NCBI RefSeq assembly: GCF_017813235.1
Contig: NZ_JAGISH010000014.1
Coordinates: 1-64,000, forward strand
Origin: Sagittula salina
GTDB taxonomy: Bacteria > Pseudomonadota > Alphaproteobacteria > Rhodobacterales > Rhodobacteraceae
Direction: 5' to 3'
Length of the DNA stretch: 64,000 nt
The notes beneath the pieces are model-generated. The model searched no databases, was not told the DNA's origin, and saw nothing but the letters and a program-made list of their open reading frames with translations. Position 1 is the stretch's first letter. Each line of letters opens with the position of its first letter. Made by a program: the position numbers and the translations under genes. This document shows positions 41,320-49,192 of the stretch, piece by piece.

Positions 41320-41730
41320 CTATTTGAGCAGATCGAGCAACTGCGAACGCATTCCGCGTGCGGTTTCGAACATGTTGAGGTTGGCCTGATAGCTGCGCGA
41401 TGCTTCGCGCATGTTGCTCATTTCCAGAATGGTCGAGACATTGGGCATCTTGACGAAGCCTTCGCCATCGGCGGCCGGGTGCGACGGGTCGTAGCGCAGT
41501 TCGAACCGGGAGGTGTCATAAGACACGCTTTCGACCTCGACCATGGAGGCGCCCGAATCGCGGTCCACGACTTCCTGAAAGGACACCATCTTGCGGCGGT
41601 AGGGATCTTCGCCCGCTGCGGTGCCGGTGGAATTGGCGTTGGCGACGTTCTCGGAGACGATCTTCAAACGCTGGCCCTCGGCGCGCATGCCGCTGGCGGC
41701 GACGGAGAGAACTGATTTCAGGGGATCCAT
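41320..41730 (-). CDS. flgC: Flagellar proximal rod protein FlgC
   Basis: A 136-residue rod protein with the N-terminal rod/hook motif (AASGMRAEGQRLKIVSENVANANS, about residues 11-34) and the matching C-terminal motif (SNMREASRSYQANLNMFETAR). It is exported without a signal peptide and builds the proximal rod with FlgB. It starts 11 bases after the flgB stop. Confidence 0.95.
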   Translation of the reverse strand: MDPLKSVLSVAASGMRAEGQRLKIVSENVANANSTGTAAGEDPYRRKMVSFQEVVDRDSGASMVEVESVSYDTSRFELRYDPSHPAADGEGFVKMPNVSTILEMSNMREASRSYQANLNMFETARGMRSQLLDLLK

Positions 41731-41741
41731 GGTATTTCCCT

Positions 41742-42143
41742 TCAGCGCGTGCCGGTGGCGGCGATGGTCAGCAGGGCGTGGCCCTTGCGATAAAGCTCGG
41801 CCGCGAGCCGGTAGCTGCCTGCGACGTCGGCGGCGGCCATGGTCTGCTGTTCCAATTGTACGGTATTGCCGCTTATGCTCGATTCCGGCGCGTCGCGGTC
41901 GATGTCGACGCGGACGCCCTCTGGCGTGGCCTGATCGCCGGTAATGTGCTGAGCGCTGGTCACGGCCAGTCCTTGCCGGGGTGCGTTCTTTTGCACCATT
42001 TCATCGAACGCGCTGATTTCCTTCGCCTTGTAATTCGCCGTGTCGGCGTTGGCGATGTTCTGCGAAATCACCGATTGTCGCGTGCCCAGCCAGCTCATCC
42101 GCTGGGACGCGAGCTGAAAGAATGACATCTCACCAAGCTTCAT
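41742..42143 (-). CDS. flgB: Flagellar proximal rod protein FlgB
   Basis: A 133-residue rod protein with the N-terminal motif QSVISQNIANADTANYKAKE. It is the first gene of the flgB-flgC-fliE-fliQ-sltF-flhA-fliR-flhB operon. The ATG at 42143 is divergent from fliI, with 67 bases between the two starts. Confidence 0.92.
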   Translation of the reverse strand: MKLGEMSFFQLASQRMSWLGTRQSVISQNIANADTANYKAKEISAFDEMVQKNAPRQGLAVTSAQHITGDQATPEGVRVDIDRDAPESSISGNTVQLEQQTMAAADVAGSYRLAAELYRKGHALLTIAATGTR

Positions 42144-42157
42144 GAGGCGTTTCCTTT

Positions 42158-42198
42158 TCCTTGATACAAGGATAACATGATTAAAACACGCACTGCAA
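42158..42198 (-). promoter_or_regulatory. flgB operon promoter with a CAAGGATA inverted repeat
   Basis: On the minus strand a -35 TTGCAG (42198-42193) and a -10 TATCCT (42174-42169) are 18 bases apart. The -10 lies inside an inverted repeat TCCTTG-ATA-CAAGGA (42158-42172). The core CAAGGATA also occurs upstream of flgI and mucR, so this may be an operator. Confidence 0.45.
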
Positions 42199-42210
42199 TG
42201 GATAGACGTC

Positions 42211-43548
42211 ATGCATACCGCGTTTTCAGAGCTAACTAGTCTTGCCAGGGGCATGGACAGGGCCAGCGTCGCAGGGGAGGTCGTCTCCGCGCTCGGATTG
42301 GTACTGACAGTGTCCGGCCTGCAACGTGCGGTGGGAATCGGGGCGCATTGCACGGTGGAAGGCAGTGGCGGACCGGTGCTGGCCGAAGTCGTCGGCATCG
42401 ACGCGGCGGGCACGCGGCTTTTGCCTTTCGGCACGTGGGACGGTGTCCGGGTGGGCGACCGGGTGAGCGTGACGCAGGGCGGGGCTGAGTTGCGCCCGGA
42501 CGATGCGTGGATCGGACGTGTGATGGACGCGCTCGGGCGGCCGCTGGATGGGCAGGGACGCCTACCAGAAGGGGCGGAGCCCCGGGCCTTGCGGGCCGCG
42601 CCGCCGCCCGCGTTCCAGCGCCGCCGGGTCGGGCCCCGCCTGTCGACGCAGGTGCGGGTGATGGACGCCTTCACACCGCTTTGCCGGGGGCAGCGCATGG
42701 GGGTCTTTGCGGGTTCCGGTGTCGGCAAGTCGACGATGATGGCGATGCTGGCTCGCAATGCGGAGGCTGACGTGATCGTGGTCGGCCTCGTCGGTGAGCG
42801 CGGCCGCGAAGTGCAGGATTTCATTCAGGACGATCTGGGCGCGGAGGGGCTGGAGCGTTCGGTCGTTGTGGTCTCCACCGGGGATGAACCACCTTTGATG
42901 CGGCGGCAGGCGGCCTGGACAGCGACGGCGGTGGCGGAGCATTTCCGCGATCAGGGCAAACAGGTCCTGTTGCTTGTCGACAGCGTGACGCGCTTTGCTG
43001 CCGCGCAGCGGGAAATCGGACTGGCCGGGGGTGAACCGCCGACGGCAAAAGGCTACCCGCCCACCACCTTCACCGAACTGCCGCGCATGATGGAGCGTGC
43101 CGGACCCGGCACGGGTGAAAGCGGCGATATTACCGCGCTGTATACCGTGCTTGTGGACGGCGGCGACATGGATGACCCGGTGGCGGATGCGGTGCGGGGG
43201 ATCATGGACGGGCATATCGTGCTGGACCGCCGTATAGCGGAGCAGGGGCGCTTTCCGGCGGTCAGCCTGCTGCGCTCGATCTCGCGGATGCTGCCGGACT
43301 GCCACACGCCGGAGGAGTTTGCGATCTACCGCGCCGCCCGGCGGGCCGCCGCGCGGTATGCCGACATGGAGGAGTTGATCCGCATCGGCGCCTATCGCAA
43401 AGGCAGTGATGCGGATGTCGACGCCGCCATACGCCTGAGCGGTCCGCTCGATACGCTGCTGACGCAGGGCAAGCGCGAAGCGACCGCGGCGGGAGAAACC
43501 TTCGCCGCGCTCGCGGCCTGCCTCGACGAGGCGGGCATCGCGCCCTAG
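42211..43548 (+). CDS. fliI: Flagellum-specific ATPase FliI
   Basis: A 445-residue ATPase of the F1-beta type. It has the Walker A GSGVGKST (168-175), VVGLVGERGREVQDF, Walker B LLLVDSVTRFA and the DGHIVLDRR segment. FliI energises export of flagellar subunits. It is alone on the plus strand among minus-strand genes: divergent from flgB and convergent with the fliJ-like gene, overlapping it by four bases at the 3' ends. The start at 42211 is the first in-frame ATG. Confidence 0.95.
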   Translation: MHTAFSELTSLARGMDRASVAGEVVSALGLVLTVSGLQRAVGIGAHCTVEGSGGPVLAEVVGIDAAGTRLLPFGTWDGVRVGDRVSVTQGGAELRPDDAWIGRVMDALGRPLDGQGRLPEGAEPRALRAAPPPAFQRRRVGPRLSTQVRVMDAFTPLCRGQRMGVFAGSGVGKSTMMAMLARNAEADVIVVGLVGERGREVQDFIQDDLGAEGLERSVVVVSTGDEPPLMRRQAAWTATAVAEHFRDQGKQVLLLVDSVTRFAAAQREIGLAGGEPPTAKGYPPTTFTELPRMMERAGPGTGESGDITALYTVLVDGGDMDDPVADAVRGIMDGHIVLDRRIAEQGRFPAVSLLRSISRMLPDCHTPEEFAIYRAARRAAARYADMEELIRIGAYRKGSDADVDAAIRLSGPLDTLLTQGKREATAAGETFAALAACLDEAGIAP

Positions 43549-43979
43549 ACCCGGTCGGGCTGGCCCCAGCGCAGGAGCGATATTTCGTCCTGAGCCTTTT
43601 CCTCGCGTTTCGCCTTTTCGATGCGTTCTTCGCGCAGACGGGTCTGGTGCAGGATCTCGAAAGTCTTCTGTTCGGCCAGCGCGTCGCGCAGCGCATCCTC
43701 TGCGCGCGCCAGTTCGGGGGCGAGCTTCGCAGCCGCCGCGGTGTTGCGGTCTACCTCCTGCCGGATGGAGCGGATAAACCGCCCGAGGTAGGGCGCGCCC
43801 TCCAATCCTTCGATGCGGGATTCGCCGGTCAGCCGCCCCAGCAGCGCTTCTTTCTCCGCTTCGAAGGTGCTCATGCGGGCACGGATTTCGCCTACGGCGC
43901 GCGCCTTGTCCTCCGTCTCCAGCCGCTTCACGCGGGCCATGATCTCGAGCGCGCGCAGCCTGCGGGGGTCAGTGGCCAT
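43545..43979 (-). CDS. FliJ-like coiled-coil flagellar protein
   Basis: A 144-residue, highly charged protein predicted to be almost all coiled coil (RRLRALEIMARVKRLETEDKA, ERIEKAKREEKAQDEI). Size, charge and position beside fliI fit FliJ, the export chaperone-escort that binds FliI. Sequence identity to known FliJ is not obvious, so the assignment rests on context. It ends inside the 3' end of fliI and overlaps the upstream small gene by 11 bases. Confidence 0.6.
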   Translation of the reverse strand: MATDPRRLRALEIMARVKRLETEDKARAVGEIRARMSTFEAEKEALLGRLTGESRIEGLEGAPYLGRFIRSIRQEVDRNTAAAAKLAPELARAEDALRDALAEQKTFEILHQTRLREERIEKAKREEKAQDEISLLRWGQPDRV

Positions 43980-44241
43980 TAGAGTGATCGGGTTTCGCAG
44001 TGGGCGTCTGCGGATCGCTGTCGGCGGGCGCGCCCGACAGCTTCAGGCGGATTGCGGCGAGCGTGGCGGGGTCGAACCCTGCGCCGGACGGGGGCAGGAC
44101 GCTGAGTTGCCCGGCCTTGGCCGCAGAGCGGAAGGCGGGGTCCTTGGCTCCGGCGCCATCTTCCGGACCGCTCGCCGCCCGCAAGGCAGAGCCCGGCACG
44201 CAGAAGAGCAGGCAAAGGCAGATGAGCCCGCGCCCGGTCAT
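43969..44241 (-). CDS. Small exported protein between motA and the fliJ-like gene
   Basis: A 90-residue protein with an N-terminal signal-like helix (GLICLCLLFCVPGSALRA) and a mature part of about 70 residues that is Ala/Gly/Pro-rich and ends in NGH. I do not recognise it. It could be a MotE-like or other periplasmic motor accessory. The ATG overlaps the motA stop by four bases, and the 3' end overlaps the fliJ-like gene. Confidence 0.55.
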   Translation of the reverse strand: MTGRGLICLCLLFCVPGSALRAASGPEDGAGAKDPAFRSAAKAGQLSVLPPSGAGFDPATLAAIRLKLSGAPADSDPQTPTAKPDHSNGH

Positions 44242-45104
44242 GCTGCGGGCAGTTCTTTTTGCAACGCCTCGACAGCGTAGAAATCCGGCTGCATGCGCGT
44301 CGGGATATTGCCCCGGCCGATCTCGACGCAGATGCTGGGCGGGTGATCGGAGACCATCGCAACAAAGACGTCGCGGATCACGTGGTAGAAAATGCCGTCC
44401 TCGTCCTCGATCTGCTTCAGTCGACCAGAGATCGGCTGCACCATGCAATAGGCGAGGAATACGCCGAGGAAGGTCCCAACCAGAGCCCCGCCGATCATCG
44501 AGCCGAGGATTTCCGGCGGCTGGTCGATGGAGGACATCGTCTTGATCACGCCCAGGACGGCGGCAACGATGCCGATGGCGGGCAGGCCGTCGGCCACCTG
44601 CTGGATGGCATTGGCCGATTCCAGCGATTCATGGTGGTGCTTCTTGATCTTGCGCGTGATCACGTCCTCGGTGGCGTACTTGTCCTCGAACTGCATCGAC
44701 AACATGCGAAAGCTGTCGCGGATGAGGTCGACGGCGAAATGGTCGGCCATGATCTTCGGATAGCGCGAGAAGATCTCGCTGCTCTCGGGCTGCTCGATGT
44801 GACCGTCGAGGGCGATGATCCCGCGTGTCTTGTAAAGGCGCGTAAGCTCGAACATCAGATTGAGCAGGTCGGTGTAGTCCTGCCCCTTCCACTTCGGACC
44901 CTTCATCACCTTGAGGATGCCTGCGGCGGAACCCTTGATGACATGAAAGCCGTTGGCGATCACGAATGCGCCAAGCGCGGCGCCGATGATCATCATGCCT
45001 TCGAAGGGCAGCGCGTGCAGGACAATGTCCATCTTGCCGCCGGACAGCATGAACCCCCCGAAGACGAGGCCGAAAACGAGTAGTAGTCCGAGGATGAGTG
45101 TCAT
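44238..45104 (-). CDS. motA: Flagellar motor stator protein MotA
   Basis: A 288-residue membrane protein of the MotA family. It shows four transmembrane helices (GLLLVFGLVFGGFMLSGG, MMIIGAALGAFVIANG, then ADGLPAIGIVAAVLGVIKTM and GALVGTFLGVFLAYCMV) with the cytoplasmic loop between the second and third. It forms the proton-driven stator with MotB, encoded 2.8 kb away at 47889 on the opposite strand. It is the first gene of a three-gene unit with the 90-residue protein and the fliJ-like gene. Confidence 0.93.
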   Translation of the reverse strand: MTLILGLLLVFGLVFGGFMLSGGKMDIVLHALPFEGMMIIGAALGAFVIANGFHVIKGSAAGILKVMKGPKWKGQDYTDLLNLMFELTRLYKTRGIIALDGHIEQPESSEIFSRYPKIMADHFAVDLIRDSFRMLSMQFEDKYATEDVITRKIKKHHHESLESANAIQQVADGLPAIGIVAAVLGVIKTMSSIDQPPEILGSMIGGALVGTFLGVFLAYCMVQPISGRLKQIEDEDGIFYHVIRDVFVAMVSDHPPSICVEIGRGNIPTRMQPDFYAVEALQKELPAA

Positions 45105-45244
45105 GGTCCATGCTCTCCCGTCGTTGCGATGTGGTGCCGGGCGTCCAATCTCTTCTTGTTAGTTCATATGGATATTTGACATCGGTTCAAGTATAAACAA
45201 GAATAGATTTCGGACATTCAAGAACAGGCTAGGAAGTTGCTACC

Positions 45245-46312
45245 GTGAGCGCCGAAAAGCTTGCATATTTCTTCGAGGCCAGCGACCTCGCGACGGTGTT
45301 CGGTGACTGGCCGGCAGAGGTCGGGCTTGTGCTGTGTCTCGACGCCGCGGGGGCCTGCGAGATGCTGCTGCATCATGCGGAGGAGGATCGCGAGACGGCC
45401 GTTCTGCGCAAGGCGGCGGCCCTGCTGGGTGCCGACAAGGGCGGCTTTGCCGTGGTGCCGGAAATGGCAGGCCACCCCACCAGACGCATCGTTTTTTCCG
45501 ATCAGCAAAAGCTTTTGGCGCTGGTTGAAAGCGAAGGCGACATCGCCGAACTGGCGGCGGATTTCCTGCTGAACTACCGATTCGAGAAGGAGCGTGCCGC
45601 GAAGGCCGCCCTGGCAGAGAAGATCGCGGCCAAGGCTGTCGCTTTGAAACCCGACTCCGGGAAGGGGCGCAAGGCAGAGCCGGTGGTGCAGCCGTTCCGC
45701 TGGCGCCCGCGCCTGCATCTGTCGGAACTGCGCTCGACGCCGCCGGTAAAGCGCCGAACCAATGCGATCCCCGAGGGGTACGTCCCGGCCGAGGCGCTAT
45801 CGGCCGAAGACTGGCAAATCCTCGACGCCGAATTGCGGGTGGATCACCGCGGCGTGCGTCTGCTGCTGGCGCCCGAGCAGGTGACGATAAAGACCGTCAC
45901 GCGGCTGGTGCAGGAGGTCGGTTTCAGCGAGGAATCGGCGCGTTTCGTTGTTCCGCGCAAGGCGGTGGACGACTGGAAGCCGGGTGAGCCGCTGGTCATC
46001 GACATGCCGGAGTCGCGCTTCCCCGACAGCGTGCGGCGCAGGCTTGCCGCGGGCGCACGCGCGGCGGAGGTCACCATCACGGGCCGGGGCGTCTTTGTTA
46101 CGCCCGGCGTGTTGCTGCCGCCCCCCGCGCCGCAGCCAGAGGCGGGCCCGCGCCGCCGCGGGTTCCTGTCGCCCATGTCGATGGGGATGATCGCCGTTAC
46201 CATGGTGGGTCTGACCCTGGGTACGATGATCAACGCCGTGGAAATGCCCTCCAACGTACGGACCGAACTGAGCGCCCTGCAGGAACTCGTTCACCGCGCG
46301 CGGAACCGATGA
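45245..46312 (+). CDS. Uncharacterised flagellar-cluster membrane protein
   Basis: A 355-residue protein that I do not recognise. Residues 1-115 are mixed helical, followed by an Ala/Lys-rich linker. Residues 180-280 look like a second domain. A single transmembrane helix near the C-terminus (MSMGMIAVTMVGLTLGTMINAV, about residues 313-334) leaves a short tail outside. Start is a GTG at 45245 after AGGAAG. It is divergent from motA (140-base gap) and convergent with the wHTH regulator gene (2-base gap). Context suggests a flagellar motor or regulation role. Confidence 0.7.
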   Translation: MSAEKLAYFFEASDLATVFGDWPAEVGLVLCLDAAGACEMLLHHAEEDRETAVLRKAAALLGADKGGFAVVPEMAGHPTRRIVFSDQQKLLALVESEGDIAELAADFLLNYRFEKERAAKAALAEKIAAKAVALKPDSGKGRKAEPVVQPFRWRPRLHLSELRSTPPVKRRTNAIPEGYVPAEALSAEDWQILDAELRVDHRGVRLLLAPEQVTIKTVTRLVQEVGFSEESARFVVPRKAVDDWKPGEPLVIDMPESRFPDSVRRRLAAGARAAEVTITGRGVFVTPGVLLPPPAPQPEAGPRRRGFLSPMSMGMIAVTMVGLTLGTMINAVEMPSNVRTELSALQELVHRARNR

Positions 46313-46314
46313 GA

Positions 46315-46992
46315 TCAGAGGGGCGGGGGGCGATGCATCGGGGACTGCAGAACGTAACCCTGCGCACGTATGGTGCGAACGTCGCATGTTCCGCCCGCCC
46401 GCTCGCGCAGTTTTTGACGGATGCGCGCGATGTGCACGTCAAAGCGTCGGTCGCCGTATTGCCAGTCGGTCTCTCCCAGTTCCTGAGCCAGCGCCGAGCG
46501 GGTCACGATTTCGTCGCGGCGGGCGCTGAGGCAGGCAAAGATACGTTCTTCGATCGGGGTCAGGCCCAGCTGCGCCACCCAGGCGGCGCGGAACGGGCTG
46601 TTGTCTGCCCGGCTGAGGCGCGCGGCAAGCCGGGCGCGCAGTTCAGCCGGGTTGGGGTTCGCCCGCAGGGCATCGTCGGCCCCTGCGGCAAAGGCTGCCA
46701 CCGCGCCGTCGCTGCGGTCGCCGTGATCGACGGCAAGGATCACCGCGTCCTCGATCTGGCGCCGCACACTGGCGATCAGAGAGAGCATGGCGTTATCCTG
46801 CGCGCCGCGCGCGGAAAGCCCGACGATCATGGCAGACAGCGGTTCTCCCGGGGCGATCAGCGCGCCCACCTCGCTGGGACGGGTCCGTTTGAGCACGCGC
46901 GGCAGGCCGGCGCCGCGCATCAGATCGGCCCACTCGTTGCGGAGCGGGGCGTTGCGTTCGACGACAAGGGTAAAGGAAGATCGGGAAGACAT
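46315..46992 (-). CDS. OmpR-type winged-helix regulator with a degenerate receiver
   Basis: A 225-residue protein. The C-terminal half (about 130-220) is an OmpR/PhoB-type winged helix (LTPIEERIFACLSARRDEIVTR, DVHIARIRQKLRE, VRTIRAQGYVL). The N-terminal half has a receiver-like fold, but the phosphoacceptor position reads MIVGLSARG with no Asp, and the conserved Lys is missing after GADDALR. It is probably phosphorylation-independent. The flagellar location recalls FtcR-type regulators of alphaproteobacteria. Start ATG at 46992; the next start is 153 bases away, on a divergent mucR-like gene. Confidence 0.72.
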   Translation of the reverse strand: MSSRSSFTLVVERNAPLRNEWADLMRGAGLPRVLKRTRPSEVGALIAPGEPLSAMIVGLSARGAQDNAMLSLIASVRRQIEDAVILAVDHGDRSDGAVAAFAAGADDALRANPNPAELRARLAARLSRADNSPFRAAWVAQLGLTPIEERIFACLSARRDEIVTRSALAQELGETDWQYGDRRFDVHIARIRQKLRERAGGTCDVRTIRAQGYVLQSPMHRPPPL

Positions 46993-47144
46993 GGGCTGCT
47001 TGGTGGTCGGGCGCTTCTTGCTTTGGTCGGGCGCGACGTTTTCGGCGCGGGCACCGGCCTGCGCGGGCCTTCGCGGGGGCGCCCTTGGAAAGCTGTAGAC
47101 ATATCCGGCCCTTGCGTCGAGAACAAGTTGGTGAGACCCGGCGT

Positions 47145-47402
47145 ATGAAGAGTATTGTGTTGCGCGTGTTGCGGCGTGTTTGGGCATCCCGGCGGGCGCC
47201 GCCCAGTTCCGGCTCCGGTCCGCTGACTTGCCTTGAGACTGGCCAGCGGATGCATCTGATGCGCCGCCATCTGCGCGAAACGCTCGACATGACACCCAAG
47301 GATTACCGCACGAAATGGGGACTTTCGGACGACGCCCCCCTCGTTTCCGATGCATACATAGAGCGGCGCAGTGCAGTTCGTGCCATGAAAGACCAAGGAT
47401 AA
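47145..47402 (+). CDS. Short MucR/Ros-like protein with degenerate zinc finger
   Basis: An 85-residue protein. Residues about 25-85 match the C-terminal half of MucR/Ros regulators (PLTCLETGQRMHLMRRHLRET, TPKDYRTKWGLSDDAPLV), but the N-terminal half of MucR is absent. Of the usual zinc ligands only Cys and the first His remain; the second Cys is Thr and the last His is lost. It may be a decayed paralogue or a short DNA-binding form. It precedes the complete mucR-like gene by 63 bases. Confidence 0.5.
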   Translation: MKSIVLRVLRRVWASRRAPPSSGSGPLTCLETGQRMHLMRRHLRETLDMTPKDYRTKWGLSDDAPLVSDAYIERRSAVRAMKDQG

Positions 47403-47465
47403 GCTTGGGTTTCGTGAAAAGTGCGCTACAATAGGCAAGGTTATACAGCGTCGCGAGGCGGAAGC

Positions 47466-47879
47466 ATGGCAGGTCAGGAAGACACCAGAAGCGCAATCGG
47501 ACGCATTGTGGCGGCCTATGCTTCGCGCCCCGACGTGGGGCCGGACGATATCGTGCAGCTTTATCACCGCCTGAGTGATGAGCTGACAGGCCCGTCGGCG
47601 GTCGCCGCCGACACGGTGGTGCAGGGCCGTCCTGCCCTGTCGCCCGAAAGCGCGGTAACGGAGGATAAGGTCTACTGCCTGTGTTGCGGGCGCGGCTTCA
47701 AGATGTTGAAGCGGCATCTGGGTTCCGAACACGGTATGACGGAGGCGGCGTATCGCGCCACCTTTGGCCTGGCGGAGGACGTGCCGCTCGTCGCGCCCAG
47801 CTATTCGCGCAAGAAGGCGGCCCACGCCAAGGCGAAGGGGCTGGGCAAATACGACCGCTCTCCGGTGGGTCAGGACTAA
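47466..47879 (+). CDS. MucR/Ros-family transcriptional regulator
   Basis: A 137-residue protein with the normal MucR layout. The N-terminal oligomerisation part (IGRIVAAYASRPDVGPDDI) precedes the Ros-type zinc finger CLCCGRGFKMLKRHLGSEHG and the TEAAYRATFGLAEDVPLVAP tail. MucR proteins are AT-binding global regulators in alphaproteobacteria and often control motility. ATG at 47466. It lies nine bases upstream of motB and could be cotranscribed with it. Confidence 0.85.
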   Translation: MAGQEDTRSAIGRIVAAYASRPDVGPDDIVQLYHRLSDELTGPSAVAADTVVQGRPALSPESAVTEDKVYCLCCGRGFKMLKRHLGSEHGMTEAAYRATFGLAEDVPLVAPSYSRKKAAHAKAKGLGKYDRSPVGQD

Positions 47880-47888
47880 GCAGACCCA

Positions 47889-48866
47889 ATGGCCAGTAAC
47901 GAGCAACCGATCATCATCAAGAGGGTCGAAGAGGACAGCGATCACGGGCATCACGGCGGTGGCTGGAAGGTCGCCTACGCGGACTTCATGACCGCAATGA
48001 TGGCCTTTTTCTTGCTGCTGTGGATTCTTGCCTCTTCCGACGAAGAGAAACTGCAAGGTCTGGCGGATTACTTCAGCCCCAGCCTGTCGCAATCCCACCG
48101 CGCGGGGGACGGGCTTCTGGATGGCACCGTCACGGCGGCGGATGGTGCGATCGACGCCGGCGAGGGCGCGGCAACGCCGGTCAAGGTGCCCACTTTCGGG
48201 CAGGAGAACCCGCTCGCGGTCTTCGACAGCCGTCTGCGCGACCAGGCGCCGGAGGTCGTGGTGGAATACGACACCTCCGGGTCTGCCAAGCCGCCTTCGG
48301 AGCAATCCGCGCTGGAAGCCGCCCGCGAAGCGCAGGAAGCCACCGAGGCGGCGCAGGCCGAGAGTGAATGGCAGGCGGCCCAGGTGCACCTGCAAAGCGA
48401 GATCATGGACAAGGTTGTGGATACCCCCGCGCTGCGTGCCCTGTCCGAAAATCTGCGGTTCGAGCGCACGTCCGAGGGGCTTGAGATCCAGCTGGTCGAC
48501 CGCTCCGGCAGTTCGATGTTCGACAAGGGCAGTTCGCGGGTCGACGACCTGACACGCGGTCTGCTTTCGGTCATCGCCGACGCGGTGGCCGATCTGCCGA
48601 ATGACATCATGATTTCCGGCCACACGGATTCCGTGCCCTATTCCGGCGCCACGGCCTACTCCAACTGGGAGCTTTCAGCCGACCGCGCGGCGGCGACCCG
48701 GCGGGTTCTGGTGGAGAGCGGCGTGGGCAGCGACCGGATTGCGCGAATCTCCGGCGTGGCGGACACCGATCCGCTGGACCCCGATCAGCCCGACGCGCCC
48801 GAAAATCGTCGGATCAGCATCACCATCGCCTATCCTAAAGAGATAGCTGCCCCTGCGGCACAGTAG
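47889..48866 (+). CDS. motB: Flagellar motor stator protein MotB
   Basis: A 325-residue protein. The single N-terminal membrane helix contains the proton-binding Asp32 (YADFMTAMMAFFLLLWIL). A long linker rich in Ala/Glu follows. The C-terminal OmpA-like peptidoglycan-binding domain has the signature ISGHTDSVPYSG, NWELSADRAAATRRVL and PENRRISI. It anchors the stator to the cell wall with MotA. Confidence 0.93.
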   Translation: MASNEQPIIIKRVEEDSDHGHHGGGWKVAYADFMTAMMAFFLLLWILASSDEEKLQGLADYFSPSLSQSHRAGDGLLDGTVTAADGAIDAGEGAATPVKVPTFGQENPLAVFDSRLRDQAPEVVVEYDTSGSAKPPSEQSALEAAREAQEATEAAQAESEWQAAQVHLQSEIMDKVVDTPALRALSENLRFERTSEGLEIQLVDRSGSSMFDKGSSRVDDLTRGLLSVIADAVADLPNDIMISGHTDSVPYSGATAYSNWELSADRAAATRRVLVESGVGSDRIARISGVADTDPLDPDQPDAPENRRISITIAYPKEIAAPAAQ

Positions 48867-49192
48867 GTATCTCAGCCCTTTCGGCGCGGTTATCCACAAC
48901 ATTTCGTGGTTTTTATGCAGTCCTGGACTGTATATTGGTGTCTCGTTAACGTTTTGTTAAGAAAACTCAGGGCTTGTGAGCGACGGCGATGGGCGGGCGA
49001 ACCGGTATTTCCCAGAGAATTTCCCAAGATTCAAAATGGCTTAACCTAAAGCAATCCGATTCGCGTATCTTGGTGCCCTGAGTCAACCTGACCCTCTATA
49101 TGGTGGCTCGGTTAACATTTGGCCGCTTCCGGCGATCCCTGCGCACCAATAGTGTTCGAGATGGGACGACACAACGCAAGCGAGACCAAGAC
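48867..49192. promoter_or_regulatory. Intergenic region with CtrA box and DnaA box
   Basis: This 326-base gap follows motB. It contains a perfect DnaA box TTATCCACA (48890-48898), a 13-base palindrome CAGTCC-T-GGACTG (48918-48930), and a full CtrA-type site TTAA-CGTTTTG-TTAA (48946-48960). It is AT-richer than its surroundings. It probably controls the 49193-52145 genes. Confidence 0.6.

Noticed and set aside
49100-49192. Upstream ATG start for the gene at 49193
   Set aside because: The added 31 residues are Arg-rich and look non-coding. The case is not decisive.
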